Source of the DNA: JBFLXB01 sp964570625
GTDB lineage: Bacteria; Nitrospirota; Nitrospiria; 2-01-FULL-66-17
Length of the DNA: 12,862 nt
Assembly: GCA_964570625.1 (NCBI GenBank)
Contig: CAZMYW010000021.1
Location: forward strand, 1-12,862
Direction of reading: 5' to 3'
Below are positions 1 to 10,532 of this stretch, piece by piece (the first letter of the stretch is position 1; each line of letters starts with the position of its first letter). Made by a program: the position numbers and the translations under genes. Below the pieces are notes generated by a model, which was given only the letters and a program-made list of their open reading frames with translations, did no database searches and was not told where the DNA came from.

Positions 1-1
1 A

Positions 2-2617
2 GCCGCCGTGGCGACCGTCCTGCTACTCGGGGTCGCCAGCCCCCTCCCCGCCGCGTCGCTGGACGTCCGCTACGACATTGACGCCCGCTTTTCTCCGGTC
101 GACCACGCCATCTCCGGCACCGCGCGGGTGTCAATCACCAACCGTTCGGGGAACCCTCTTCGCGAAGTACCGTTTCTCCTCTATCCCAACATCTACCAGG
201 AACCGATTCCCGACCTGGATAAGGACACCCTCGAGCGCATCTACCCGCGGGCGTTCAACTCCGGCTCGATCGCCGTCACGGCCATCACGACCGACGCCGG
301 CGACGCAGTGAAGTTCGAGATGGCGACAACGGCGAAAAACGTTCCACATGCCGTCGCGTATGCGACCCTGCCGCAACCGATTCCACCGAACGGCTCCATT
401 CAGGTTGAGCTCCGGTTTACCACGTTTATTCCCGAAAAATACGGAGTGTTCGGCCACTTCAAAGGGGTGACCGCGCTCAAAGGCGGCTGGTATCCCTACG
501 TGGCTGCGTTCCATGACGGGGAATGGCGGCTCGACACGCTGCCGGATCCTGCGGAGTACTCGGTTCAGATCGTGGCTCCTCGTGACGTCATGCTTGCAGG
601 TGCAGAGTTGGCTGATGACTCGGACGGCTCGACCCGCCGCTGGCGGCTTCACGTACCGCGAACGGCAAACGTCGCGTTGGCGCTCAGTCCGTACTACCAG
701 GAACGAATGGAGCAACACGAATCGACCCGCATTCGCTACGCGTTCCTTCCCCATGACCGGGCCTACACACCGCGGGTTCTCGATGCACTCCGACGGGGCC
801 TGACGTTCTTTCGCAAACAATACGGAGGCGTGGCGCTTCCGGAGGTCCGCGTCGCGGAAGTCTACCTCCATCAAGAGGTGGTCTCGCCAGATCCCGGAGT
901 GATCTTCGTCGCGACGCGGGCCTACAAAGTGTTCGCCCCGCTCAAAAAATATCACGAAGCGGAGATAGTGAAAGGTCTCTTCTTCGTGCTCTGGCGCGTA
1001 CGCCTGCCGGACGAGGAGACGTGGGTGCTCGAGGGGCTGGCTGACGCCAGCACGCAGGCCTACCTGCGCGAACGTTTCAAGCGGCCGCCGAGCTTGTTAC
1101 GGTTGCTCAAACCCGTGGCCTTCATTCCCATCGTCGACCAGATCCTGTACTCCAACCGCCTTCCGCTCCGTCAGGTCTATTTCAAGGAAACCACTCCGAT
1201 CGTGCCGCGTGAAGACCTTCCACTCTTCAACAATCGACGGCCCGACGGATCCAGCATATTTTTTAAACTGTCGGCGCTGATCGGGACCGACGCGGTCAAC
1301 ACCGTACTGGAGCGGTACACCGAGCTCTCGGTCGGCGACGCCCCGCGGCCGTTTCGCGCAGTGGCGCAGGAGGAAACCGGCCGCGAATTGGACTGGTTCT
1401 ACAACCAATGGCTGACGAAAAACCCCGAGACGGACTTTTCGATAGAGTCGGTCCATCGGGAGCATCATGCGGACGGACATCACACCACCGTGGCGCTGAC
1501 CAAAACCGGTGAAGGGATTGAACCAGTGGCCGTCCGCCTCGTTCAGCGAGACGGACCGCCACTGGTCACCACCTGGTTGTCCTACGAACCCCGGTTCCAG
1601 GAAACGTTTGTAACCCCGTCGGCCGTTACAGCCATCGAACTCGATCCAGACCACAAGACCACCGACCCGGACCGTTTCAACGATCGCGCGCCGCCCAGGG
1701 TCAAGTTCATCCTGGAGAAACTTCCGGGAGTCAGCTACGATTTTCAAACTAAAAATCTCAGCTACGACCTCAGCGCGTATTTTCAGCGGCGGTACGACGA
1801 ACACAATATTCTGCGCCTTAGCTACTCCAAAGAGGACACCGAGACGCAAGGCGCGATCGCCGCGACTCACGACTTCGAGCAGCCCGTTTTCTCGTACACC
1901 ACACGTCAGGCCATCTCAGTGGGGGTGAAGGCGAGCCGCCGCACGATTCCGATCACGCCGGGCGGCTCGACGGATACGGTGACATCGGTTCAGCTCTCAC
2001 ACGTGGTTTCGAACGCGCAAACTCCGCTGGTGTATTCGGAGGAGATCCAACAGGTTTTTTTCGGGGCTATCCCGTACTCAAGCCTGACCACCACGTTCGC
2101 TCAACGCGTGTCAGGCGGCGAGTATCCCAGCGCATTGAAACTTCAACTGGACGCTCGTCATCAGTGGCCATTCGCCACGTTGCACGAGGTCGCTGCGCGA
2201 GGCACGATCGGCCAATCCGCGGGAGGATTCTATGACGCCCGCCAGTTCGAGCTGGCTGGCTCGGGTGGGATGCGAGGGTACTCGCCGGGGAGCGTGTCCG
2301 GCTTGTCGATCCTACTGGTATCGTTAGAGTACCGGTACCCCATCGTGCGCGACATGGGGATCAATATCTGGGGTTTGACCCTGCTCCAGCGGCTTCAGGC
2401 CGCGGTGTTCACCGACGTGGGGACCGTGGGGGCGCCTCGCAACTTCGCCAACTTCCTGACCGATGTGGGGGTGGGACTCCGCCTCACCCACGAGGTCTTG
2501 GGCCTCTATCCCATCGTCACGAGGCTTGACGTGGCCTGGCCCGTCAATGTCGAAGAGACGCTCCGGGCCGAGGAGCAACAACCCCACTTCTACCTCACGG
2601 CCGGGCAACCTTTCTAA
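2..2617 (+). CDS. M1-peptidase-like domain fused to Omp85/BamA-type outer-membrane barrel (5' partial)
   Basis: The reading frame is open to the left edge, so the true start probably lies upstream. Numbering here is from a GTG at 8. Residues 1-17 look like the end of a signal peptide (hydrophobic VLLLGVA, then PAAS). Residues ~18-450 resemble M1 (gluzincin) aminopeptidases: an N-terminal beta-sandwich, GGWYPY near 160, and WVLEGLAD at 339-346 matching the family's glutamate-containing WLNEGFA-type motif. Where HExxH is expected there is HEAEI (316-320), so the second zinc histidine is absent and activity is unlikely. Residues ~560-869 look like an Omp85 surface-antigen barrel: alternating strands, the conserved loop-6 type motif GMRGY (754-758), FTDVGTVG, and a terminal phenylalanine as in BAM-assembled porins. 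A role in outer-membrane assembly, binding or translocation is inferred; the substrate is unknown. Its last 23 bases overlap the convergent diguanylate cyclase gene. Confidence 0.85.
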   Translation, partial: AAVATVLLLGVASPLPAASLDVRYDIDARFSPVDHAISGTARVSITNRSGNPLREVPFLLYPNIYQEPIPDLDKDTLERIYPRAFNSGSIAVTAITTDAGDAVKFEMATTAKNVPHAVAYATLPQPIPPNGSIQVELRFTTFIPEKYGVFGHFKGVTALKGGWYPYVAAFHDGEWRLDTLPDPAEYSVQIVAPRDVMLAGAELADDSDGSTRRWRLHVPRTANVALALSPYYQERMEQHESTRIRYAFLPHDRAYTPRVLDALRRGLTFFRKQYGGVALPEVRVAEVYLHQEVVSPDPGVIFVATRAYKVFAPLKKYHEAEIVKGLFFVLWRVRLPDEETWVLEGLADASTQAYLRERFKRPPSLLRLLKPVAFIPIVDQILYSNRLPLRQVYFKETTPIVPREDLPLFNNRRPDGSSIFFKLSALIGTDAVNTVLERYTELSVGDAPRPFRAVAQEETGRELDWFYNQWLTKNPETDFSIESVHREHHADGHHTTVALTKTGEGIEPVAVRLVQRDGPPLVTTWLSYEPRFQETFVTPSAVTAIELDPDHKTTDPDRFNDRAPPRVKFILEKLPGVSYDFQTKNLSYDLSAYFQRRYDEHNILRLSYSKEDTETQGAIAATHDFEQPVFSYTTRQAISVGVKASRRTIPITPGGSTDTVTSVQLSHVVSNAQTPLVYSEEIQQVFFGAIPYSSLTTTFAQRVSGGEYPSALKLQLDARHQWPFATLHEVAARGTIGQSAGGFYDARQFELAGSGGMRGYSPGSVSGLSILLVSLEYRYPIVRDMGINIWGLTLLQRLQAAVFTDVGTVGAPRNFANFLTDVGVGLRLTHEVLGLYPIVTRLDVAWPVNVEETLRAEEQQPHFYLTAGQPF

Positions 2618-3766
2618 CCGCACGCGTTTTTCCCACCAATGGACCGGGCGAGCGATGGCCGGTGGTCGCGCGGCGGCGCGCGACACAGATTCGGTCCCGA
2701 CCGCCGTATTTGCCCTCATACATCGCCTGGTCCGCCAATCGGATGAGGTCCTTCTTGTTGCGGGCGTGGTCCGGAAACCCCGCAAGGCCGAAGCTGGCCG
2801 TCAGATGCACGTTGAGGCCTTCCGCGCGCAGAAACTCGTGGCGATGGAACGCTCGATGCAGACGCTTGGTGATCGTAATCGTCGTGCGTAACCCTGTCTC
2901 GGGAAGGACCACCACGAACTCGTCTCCGCCGTACCGGGAAACAATGTCCACATCGCGGAGGTTGCGGATCAACAACTCCGCCACCTCGACCAACACCCGA
3001 CTCCCCATGAGATGACCGTAGCGGTCGTTGACCACCTTGAAATAGTCGAGATCCAGGAACACCGCTGACAGGACCGACCCGTAGCGGATGCACCGGCGAA
3101 TTTCATTGTCGAGGACCTGATCCAAATGTCGGAAATTGAATAACTTCGTTAGATCGTCCCGGATAGCCAACTCTTCTTTGCGGTGATACAGCTGAGAACG
3201 TTCGATGGCGATCGCGGCTTGGCCCATCAACTGCATCAGCAAGTCACGATCCGTGACATCGAATGCACGTCCATCCAACCGATTGCTCAGCTCGAGTACA
3301 CCGAGGGTCTTGCGCTTGTTGACGATTGGAATCGCCAGAAGCGAGTGAAGTTTGCGACCGACCGGTTTCCAGTGACGTAGTCCCGCTGGAAGCGGCAGGC
3401 GTGGATCTTGGATCAGCAGCGGCTCGGCGTGTTGAGCCACCCACCCACTGGGTCCCACTCCCCACGGGACAGGGCGGGCGTCGCGTCCTCCGACACGAGC
3501 CCGCGGTCGGTGGGGCTTAAGTTCTCGCCGTCCGTCGGTCTCGTCAGCCAGGAGCAGAGCGCACCGCTCGCTCGGGATAAGCCGATGGGCTCGTTCCAGA
3601 ATGATATCAAGCACTTTGTCGAGGTCGAGCGTGGAGGTCAGCGCTTTGGCGGTATTGATGAAAAAAGCGAGTTCTCTCACTTTGACTTTGAGTTGGGCTC
3701 GAAGGGTGGCGACCTCTCGCTTCAGATGCGCGGAGGACCGGCCACCTTGACCGGGCCTGAGACTGA

Positions 3767-3782
<16 letters not shown>
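2595..3782 (-). CDS. GAF-GGDEF diguanylate cyclase
   Basis: A cytosolic enzyme predicted to make cyclic di-GMP from two GTP. A short coiled-coil-like helix (residues ~15-45) is followed by a GAF sensor domain (~45-195) and a GGDEF domain (~205-370). The metal/substrate segment FLDLDYFKVVND (242-253) and signature GGDEF (285-289) are intact, so it should be active. RDVD at 276-279 is the RxxD inhibitory site, implying product feedback. The GAF ligand cannot be told from sequence, and no membrane segment is visible. The GTG start at 3782 overlaps the end of secA by 16 bases, in another frame, suggesting translational coupling; no strong Shine-Dalgarno is seen, and a start slightly downstream is possible. 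The basic tail after residue 368 is not part of the domain and overlaps the convergent gene. Confidence 0.9.
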
Positions 3783-6409
<2,627 letters not shown>

Positions 6410-6447
6410 GGATAGGTCTCGGCGGCTTCCCGCAATTGGCGGGCGAC

Positions 6448-6453
6448 ATTATA
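6448..6453 (-). promoter_or_regulatory. secA promoter -10 element
   Basis: On the minus strand these bases read TATAAT, a perfect sigma-70 -10 hexamer, 38 bases upstream of the secA start codon. Seventeen bases further upstream there is only a poor -35 match (AATGAG). The -10 assignment is direct; its use as the secA promoter is inferred from position. Confidence 0.5.
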
Positions 6454-6455
6454 AC
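6450..6455 (+). promoter_or_regulatory. capA-family gene promoter -10 element
   Basis: On the plus strand these bases read TATAAC (5 of 6 matches to the -10 consensus), 30 bases before the proposed ATG at 6486. The -35 position (6427-6432, TTCCCG) is weak. It overlaps the oppositely oriented secA -10, forming a palindromic TTATAA core. Confidence 0.4.
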
Positions 6456-6485
6456 ATAGTTACACACGCCCTCATTTCTTGTAAG

Positions 6486-7688
6486 ATGATCGTGTCGCAG
6501 CATCGCAACTCGTTGATCACCCAGCTGCTCAAGATCGGATTTTCAGTCTGCATGATGGTCGGATGCCGCACGGGCCTGGCCGTAGAGGCCGTCTCAGCCG
6601 ATCCCCTGTCGACCCTTCCGACCTACGCCGCGCCTCAAGATCCGAACCCCGCACCGGCGAATCCGCCTTCTCGCCAGCCCGATTCAACCCCGATCACGGT
6701 CGTGGCGGTAGGAGACATCATGCCCGGATCCATGACGCCTATTCCCTTCGTGCCGGCACCAACGGATCTGTTCATCCCGAAGGAAATTCGTCGATTGGTG
6801 TCGGAAGCCGACGTGGTGTTCGGCAACCTAGAGGGGACGTTTATGGTCGAGGGAATGGCGCCTGCCAAGTGTCGCCCGGAGTCTCGTGGGGCCGGTCGTT
6901 GTTATGAGTTCGGTTTTCCTCCGTTTCTCGCGTCATTTCTGAAAGACGCGGGATTCACTGTGCTGTCGCTGGATAACAACCACGCGGAAGACTACGGTCT
7001 CGCCGGATATGTCTTCACCCAAGGTCTACTGGCTCAAACCGGGATGGTCGCGATTCCGAAACGTACGCCCGTAGCGCTACCGGTTCGCCATGTGACGATC
7101 GCATTCGTACCGTTCGGCTTTTCGGGGCGATCCTTTCACGTGTCCGACCTGGAAACGACGCGCTCGGTGGTTGGGGAAGCGGGCCGCCTCGCCGACCTCG
7201 TGATCGTCTCCTTTCACGGAGGAGCGGAGGGGGAACATGCCTCCAAAGTCGTCGACGCCACCGAGGACTATCTTGGCGAAGATCGAGGAAACGTCGTGCA
7301 ATTCGCGCACGCGGCCATAGACGCCGGAGCCGATCTGGTGCTGGGACACGGTCCTCACGTCCCGCGAGCGGTGGAGCTCTACCACGGGCGGCTCATCGCG
7401 TACTCCTTGGGAAACTTCTGGACCTACGGGAACGTGTCGATCAAGGGAGCCAAAGGCGTGATGCCATTGCTGCGAGTCGCGTTGGCACCCGACGGGACGT
7501 TTTTGTCCGGCCGATTGGTCTCCCTGCGGCAACGGTTACCTGGTATTCCGGAGCCCGACCCCTACAACGAGGCGGTCCGACTGATAACCGACCTGACGCG
7601 CGAAGACTTCCCGTCCAGTTCTCTGACGATTACCGAGTCAGGGGAACTACAAACAATTTCTCAAGACGAGCAGGAGGAGGAACGGTGA
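6486..7688 (+). CDS. CapA-family (poly-gamma-glutamate capsule type) exported metallophosphatase
   Basis: This 400-residue protein belongs to the PGA_cap/CapA superfamily, a calcineurin-like phosphoesterase fold. Characteristic segments in order are VAVGDIMPGS (73-82), GNLEG (113-117), LDNNHAEDYG (162-171), SFHGG (242-246) and LGHGPHVPRAVE followed by YSLGNF (to 311), which carry the metal-site Asp, Asn and His residues. The N-terminus is a signal sequence: basic residues, a hydrophobic stretch, then MVGC with Cys27, a near-match lipobox. It is thus probably an exported protein and possibly a lipoprotein. A Pro-rich linker (~55-68) precedes the catalytic domain. The ATG at 6486 is preferred because longer in-frame starts (6408 and further left) would run into or across the secA start and lack a signal sequence. 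No good Shine-Dalgarno is visible. Substrate unknown; no capBC partners are adjacent, so a poly-gamma-glutamate role is not supported. Confidence 0.88.
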   Translation: MIVSQHRNSLITQLLKIGFSVCMMVGCRTGLAVEAVSADPLSTLPTYAAPQDPNPAPANPPSRQPDSTPITVVAVGDIMPGSMTPIPFVPAPTDLFIPKEIRRLVSEADVVFGNLEGTFMVEGMAPAKCRPESRGAGRCYEFGFPPFLASFLKDAGFTVLSLDNNHAEDYGLAGYVFTQGLLAQTGMVAIPKRTPVALPVRHVTIAFVPFGFSGRSFHVSDLETTRSVVGEAGRLADLVIVSFHGGAEGEHASKVVDATEDYLGEDRGNVVQFAHAAIDAGADLVLGHGPHVPRAVELYHGRLIAYSLGNFWTYGNVSIKGAKGVMPLLRVALAPDGTFLSGRLVSLRQRLPGIPEPDPYNEAVRLITDLTREDFPSSSLTITESGELQTISQDEQEEER

Positions 7689-7710
7689 ACAACGACGTGC
7701 GACGCGGACG

Positions 7711-8739
7711 TTAGTTCAGAATGTACCGGAGCGGGTTTGTTGCCACCAGATTGACCTGGATCTGGTAGTGCAGATGAGGACCGGTGCTCGCACCCGTGTT
7801 GCCGACCAGTCCAATAGTTTGGCCGCGCTTGACCCGCTGGCCGGTACGCACCAGGACCTTATTGAGGTGGCCGTAGATCGTCTCGTACCCGAAGCCATGA
7901 TTGATCCTGATCGTGTTACCTAACCCGCCATCCCACCCGGCAAACGTGACGACCCCGTTAGCTGGCGCCACGAATGGAGTATCCTCCGGGACCGAGATAT
8001 CCACGCCGCGGTGCATGGCGGGTTCACCCGTAAACGGCGAGAGCCGTCGACCAAAACCCGACGTCACCCAACCACGAACCGGCCAGATCGAGGGAGTTGA
8101 CGCCCATTTGGCCCGCCGGTGCTGAATCGCCTCAGTCAGCTCTTCAAAGCTCTGTTGTTGCTTGGCTGCAACGATCTGTAACGTGGCGAGGTCGTCCTCC
8201 AAGCCACGGATAATCGCCGCATGAGGTTCGCGAGGGATCTCGGTCAACCCAATCGACGGGACCGGATCTTCCGTGCCGCCTTCGCCACCAGGAGCGGCCT
8301 GGATCGGGGACGAAGTCAGCGCAGCCGGGACCGGTTCCTGCACCGGCGATCCAATTGATTCGGCCTCCGCCTCTGATTGGCCCCCGACTCCGAGGAAGCG
8401 GCCAGCGTCAGCCGGCACGTTCAAATCGGTAATCATGCGCAACTTGATATCGAATTCCTTGAGGCGATCCATTTGGTGTTTCAAGCCATCGACCGATTCC
8501 GCGAAGAACTCGATTTTCGACTTTTGAACCTCAGTTTCTTTTCTCAACAACGTGAGCTCCCAGATATTGCCCACCATATAGAAATACTGCACCACGAAGA
8601 CTAACAGCAGGATCGTGGTGGCCGCAGTAATAGAAAGTGCCATCTTGACTTGTTTCTTACTGACGCTGAACCGGTAGGCTTTAGCCGTAGGGTTCGGCAG
8701 GATCATGACCGTATACGTTTCTTTTGTCCTATCGTCCAT
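7711..8739 (-). CDS. Membrane-anchored M23 peptidase (LytM/gametolysin type)
   Basis: This 342-residue peptidoglycan-hydrolase-family protein has a cytoplasmic N-tail (1-32), one transmembrane helix (~34-57, ALSITAATTILLLVFVVQYF), a coiled-coil region (~62-104 and ~178-210) interrupted by a Pro/Gly/Glu-rich stretch (~120-170), and a C-terminal M23 domain (~220-340). The zinc ligands are present: HRGVD gives H243 and D247, and PHLHY gives H324; YGHL supplies H291. It should therefore be an active endopeptidase in the periplasm, cleaving cross-links in the wall, or an activator of amidases. Start choice: ATG at 8739 has a strong Shine-Dalgarno at the right distance. A longer frame to 8820 would reach into the promoter -35 and encode no sensible signal. 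It converges with the CapA-family gene, 22 bases apart. Confidence 0.92.
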   Translation of the reverse strand: MDDRTKETYTVMILPNPTAKAYRFSVSKKQVKMALSITAATTILLLVFVVQYFYMVGNIWELTLLRKETEVQKSKIEFFAESVDGLKHQMDRLKEFDIKLRMITDLNVPADAGRFLGVGGQSEAEAESIGSPVQEPVPAALTSSPIQAAPGGEGGTEDPVPSIGLTEIPREPHAAIIRGLEDDLATLQIVAAKQQQSFEELTEAIQHRRAKWASTPSIWPVRGWVTSGFGRRLSPFTGEPAMHRGVDISVPEDTPFVAPANGVVTFAGWDGGLGNTIRINHGFGYETIYGHLNKVLVRTGQRVKRGQTIGLVGNTGASTGPHLHYQIQVNLVATNPLRYILN

Positions 8740-8748
8740 CCAGACCGG

Positions 8749-8757
8749 TCCTTTCCT
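8749..8757 (-). promoter_or_regulatory. Shine-Dalgarno of the M23 peptidase gene
   Basis: The minus strand reads AGGAAAGGA, ending 9 bases before the ATG at 8739. It decides the start in favour of 8739 over the upstream in-frame codons. Confidence 0.7.
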
Positions 8758-8791
8758 AACGTACTGCTGTCCTAGCAAAAAGTCGGTGCAG

Positions 8792-8820
8792 AGCCTAGCA
8801 CAGGGTTTCAGGCCTGTCAA
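8792..8820 (-). promoter_or_regulatory. Sigma-70 promoter for the M23 peptidase gene
   Basis: On the minus strand there is a perfect -35 TTGACA (8820-8815), a 17-base spacer, and -10 TAGGCT (8797-8792) preceded by TG one base before, as in extended -10 promoters. Transcription would start near 8785, leaving a leader of about 45 bases with the Shine-Dalgarno. Confidence 0.65.
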
Positions 8821-8856
8821 GAAAACGGCTAAAGTCTGTTGAAAATATTGATTAAT

Positions 8857-9192
8857 TCAGCGATTTGATGCGGTATCAACCACCCACTTGAGATACGGCT
8901 CATCTCCGCCAACAATAGGCAGGGCAACGATCTCCGGAATCGAGTAGCTGTGGAGCGATTTCACTCGAGCCGCCAGGTTCGCAAGGCCCTGCGAGGTGGT
9001 TTTTGCAATCGCAAGAACCTCGACGGCTTCCTCCCGAGCGCCCTGCCAAAAGAACAGGGAGCGTACCCCTGGCAAAAGGTTCACACAAGCCGCCAGATGC
9101 TCATCTACAAGCACAGCGGCGACTCGCTCAGCCTCCTCTAGCGACGGGAACATCATTAACACCACGATCGGTTGCGACAACAGTTCGGCCAC
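8857..9192 (-). CDS. cutA: Divalent-cation tolerance protein CutA
   Basis: This 111-residue protein matches the small trimeric CutA1 family over its whole length. It shows VLMMFPSLEEAERVAAVLV, LAACVNLLPGVRSLFFWQG, AIAKTT, and the signature LHSYSIPEIVALPI followed by YLKWV near the C-terminus. The family has a ferredoxin-like fold and was named for copper tolerance in E. coli; its exact cellular role is unresolved in most bacteria. Cys36 sits in the usual AACVN segment. The start is a GTG at 9192; an ATG 11 bases further upstream is out of frame, and no clear Shine-Dalgarno is visible. It lies 65 bases downstream of the pilQ remnant on the same strand with no obvious terminator between, so it may be read from the pilus transcript. 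Confidence 0.95.
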   Translation of the reverse strand: MAELLSQPIVVLMMFPSLEEAERVAAVLVDEHLAACVNLLPGVRSLFFWQGAREEAVEVLAIAKTTSQGLANLAARVKSLHSYSIPEIVALPIVGGDEPYLKWVVDTASNR

Positions 9193-9257
9193 GCCGAGAG
9201 CATAGGGAAAGGGCTACCTGGAATCAAGCCCCAAAACAGGTCGCCGCTTGGAGGGCT

Positions 9258-10123
9258 TTACAGTGCCTGCCCCTCATAAATCGTCGGGGTAATAAAGATC
9301 AGCAGCTCGGCCTGGCTTTCCACCGTCGCCTGCTTTTTGAAGAACCAACCCAAGATTGGAATCTTCGACAGCCAGGGAACGCCGTTTTCCGCGTACGACG
9401 AACTGTGATCACAATCCCTCCGATCACGACGGTCTCGCCGTTCTTCACCAATAGATCGGTTTCCGCAGAGCGGGAATTCAGAGGGGGGATACCTTGAACC
9501 TTCTGAGAATAGTCCGGGTCTTTCTTGTCAGCCCTAACATGCATCACGATTTCCCGATTTGGCGTCACATGCGGTGTCACAGCCAGTTCCAGCTTGGCGT
9601 CAATCGTTTGCACCCCCGTTGGCGCCTCCGCGGCGCCTCCACCCGTGGTGGTGCCAGCCGTCACGATCGTAGTGGTGGGGATGAGGATTTCGGTCCCGGC
9701 CGAGATTTTGGCCTCTTTGTTATCCAAGGTCAGTACGCGGGGCGTCGAGAGGATGCGCCCCTGCCCGGAATCCTCCAAGGCTGACAACTGGAGGTCCAAC
9801 CGCACGGTATCCGCCAGATTCCCAAACGAGATGCCGAGCGCGCCTCCTGCGCCTGGGCCAACCGCCGCCGGCAGATTGACTGCAAAGGGACCGCCGCTCA
9901 GCCCGATGCCCCCCGTCAGGGGTTGGGCAAACGTATCGGTGGACAACTGCTTGGTCGCCCCGCCGTGATATGTGGTGGTTCGATTCCCAGACTGCGCGGT
10001 GTACGCGCCGCCCCACTGCACGCCGATCTCACGGGTAAAACTCGTACTGGCCTCCACGATGCGCGCATCGATACTGATCGCCATCACGTGCCTCGGGCTG
10101 TAACTCGCGTAACTCCGCGCCAA
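9258..10123 (-). pseudogene. pilQ: Type IV pilus secretin PilQ, C-terminal remnant with frameshift
   Basis: Homology to PilQ/GspD secretins begins at SIDARIVEASTSFTREIGVQWGG (near 10075) and continues through the secretin domain: LQLSALEDSGQGRILSTPRV, LDNKEAKISAGTEI, then NGETVVIGGI. An intact PilQ has an N-terminal signal peptide, AMIN and secretin N-domains, and usually around 700 residues. Here only ~320 residues remain and no export signal is present. Near 9389 the frame breaks: the codons continue as junk to a stop at 9299, while the next frame carries the authentic family end (ENGVPWLSKIPILGWFFKK to IYEGQAL) ending at TAA 9258. One base is missing relative to an intact gene. The 5' edge is joined out of frame to the start of pilM. 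A working outer-membrane secretin cannot be made from this copy as read. Confidence 0.88.
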
Positions 10124-10226
10124 CCACGGACCACTTTCCGCCAGTACACACCAATTGCACCAACTTGACCGAACTGCGTCCGAGATCGCAGCCGACGATC
10201 GAACGCCGGCCGCGCAGAACCTTCAC
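10029..10226 (-). pseudogene. pilM: pilM 5' fragment (actin-like pilus assembly protein), truncated
   Basis: The first ~46 codons encode a recognisable PilM start: SIVGCDLGRSSVKLVQL matches the phosphate-1 loop of the actin/FtsA-like fold (usually DIGSSSVKL), then VVGAELRELQPEA, matching the region just before the family's IVDG motif. After residue 46 homology stops and the frame reads out-of-frame pilQ bases to a stop at 10029. An intact PilM is around 350 residues and recruits PilN and PilO on the inner membrane. The GTG start at 10226 overlaps the TGA of the upstream MerR-type gene (GTGA), typical of translational coupling. This is a remnant, not a functional gene. Confidence 0.82.
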
Positions 10227-10507
10227 GCCGCCTCCGGTAGAGACGCTCGGCGTGCCGGCAGCGTGTGCCCGACATCATCGAGTGCCTTCCGGTACGCAGT
10301 CTTATGCTTGAAGCCTTTTTTCAAATATTTCCAAATCGCGGCAACGAGCTTCGCATCCGAGTCGGAATACTCCCGTGCTTCCAGATCACCCATCGGGATG
10401 CGCGTGGGGACCACATAGCCTTTTTGTTCGAGGTAGTAGAGTTTGTGCCGCGGGATATCGACTCGCTTGAGCAGTTCGCTGGTCTTCACGAAGCCCTCGA
10501 CTGACAA
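10223..10507 (-). CDS. MerR-type DNA-binding protein, single HTH domain
   Basis: A small protein consisting almost wholly of a MerR-like winged helix-turn-helix: FVKTSELLKRVDIPRHKLYYLEQKGYVVPTR, then REYSDSDAKLVAAIWKYLKKGF, corresponding to helix-turn-helix plus wing. No effector-binding or dimerising coiled-coil domain follows, only a short charged tail. The role is inferred as a transcription factor, plausibly for the adjoining pilus genes. The start is uncertain: TTG at 10507 is chosen because a good promoter lies at 10533-10560 and the leader has AGAAG six bases upstream. A longer frame back to a GTG at 10618 would put the promoter inside the coding region and adds sequence with no family match; a GTG at 10489 is also possible. 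Its TGA overlaps the pilM start. Confidence 0.75.
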   Translation of the reverse strand: MSVEGFVKTSELLKRVDIPRHKLYYLEQKGYVVPTRIPMGDLEAREYSDSDAKLVAAIWKYLKKGFKHKTAYRKALDDVGHTLPARRASLPEAA

Positions 10508-10532
10508 ATCTATTCTTCTACACTGCTTGGCA

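Noticed and set aside
131..955. 274-codon open frame on the minus strand opposite the barrel-protein gene
   Set aside because: Shadow of the plus-strand gene, with no family features.
7689..7710. Terminator between the converging CapA-family and M23 genes
   Set aside because: Only 22 bases, with no convincing stem or T-run.
8740..8820. 27-residue N-terminal extension of the M23 peptidase
   Set aside because: It would start within the -35 hexamer of the gene's own promoter, while the ATG at 8739 has a strong Shine-Dalgarno.
9385..9395. Programmed -1 frameshifting in pilQ
   Set aside because: The bases do not fit an X XXY YYZ slippery heptamer in the reading frame, and the gene is already 5'-truncated, so a plain mutation or sequencing error is simpler.
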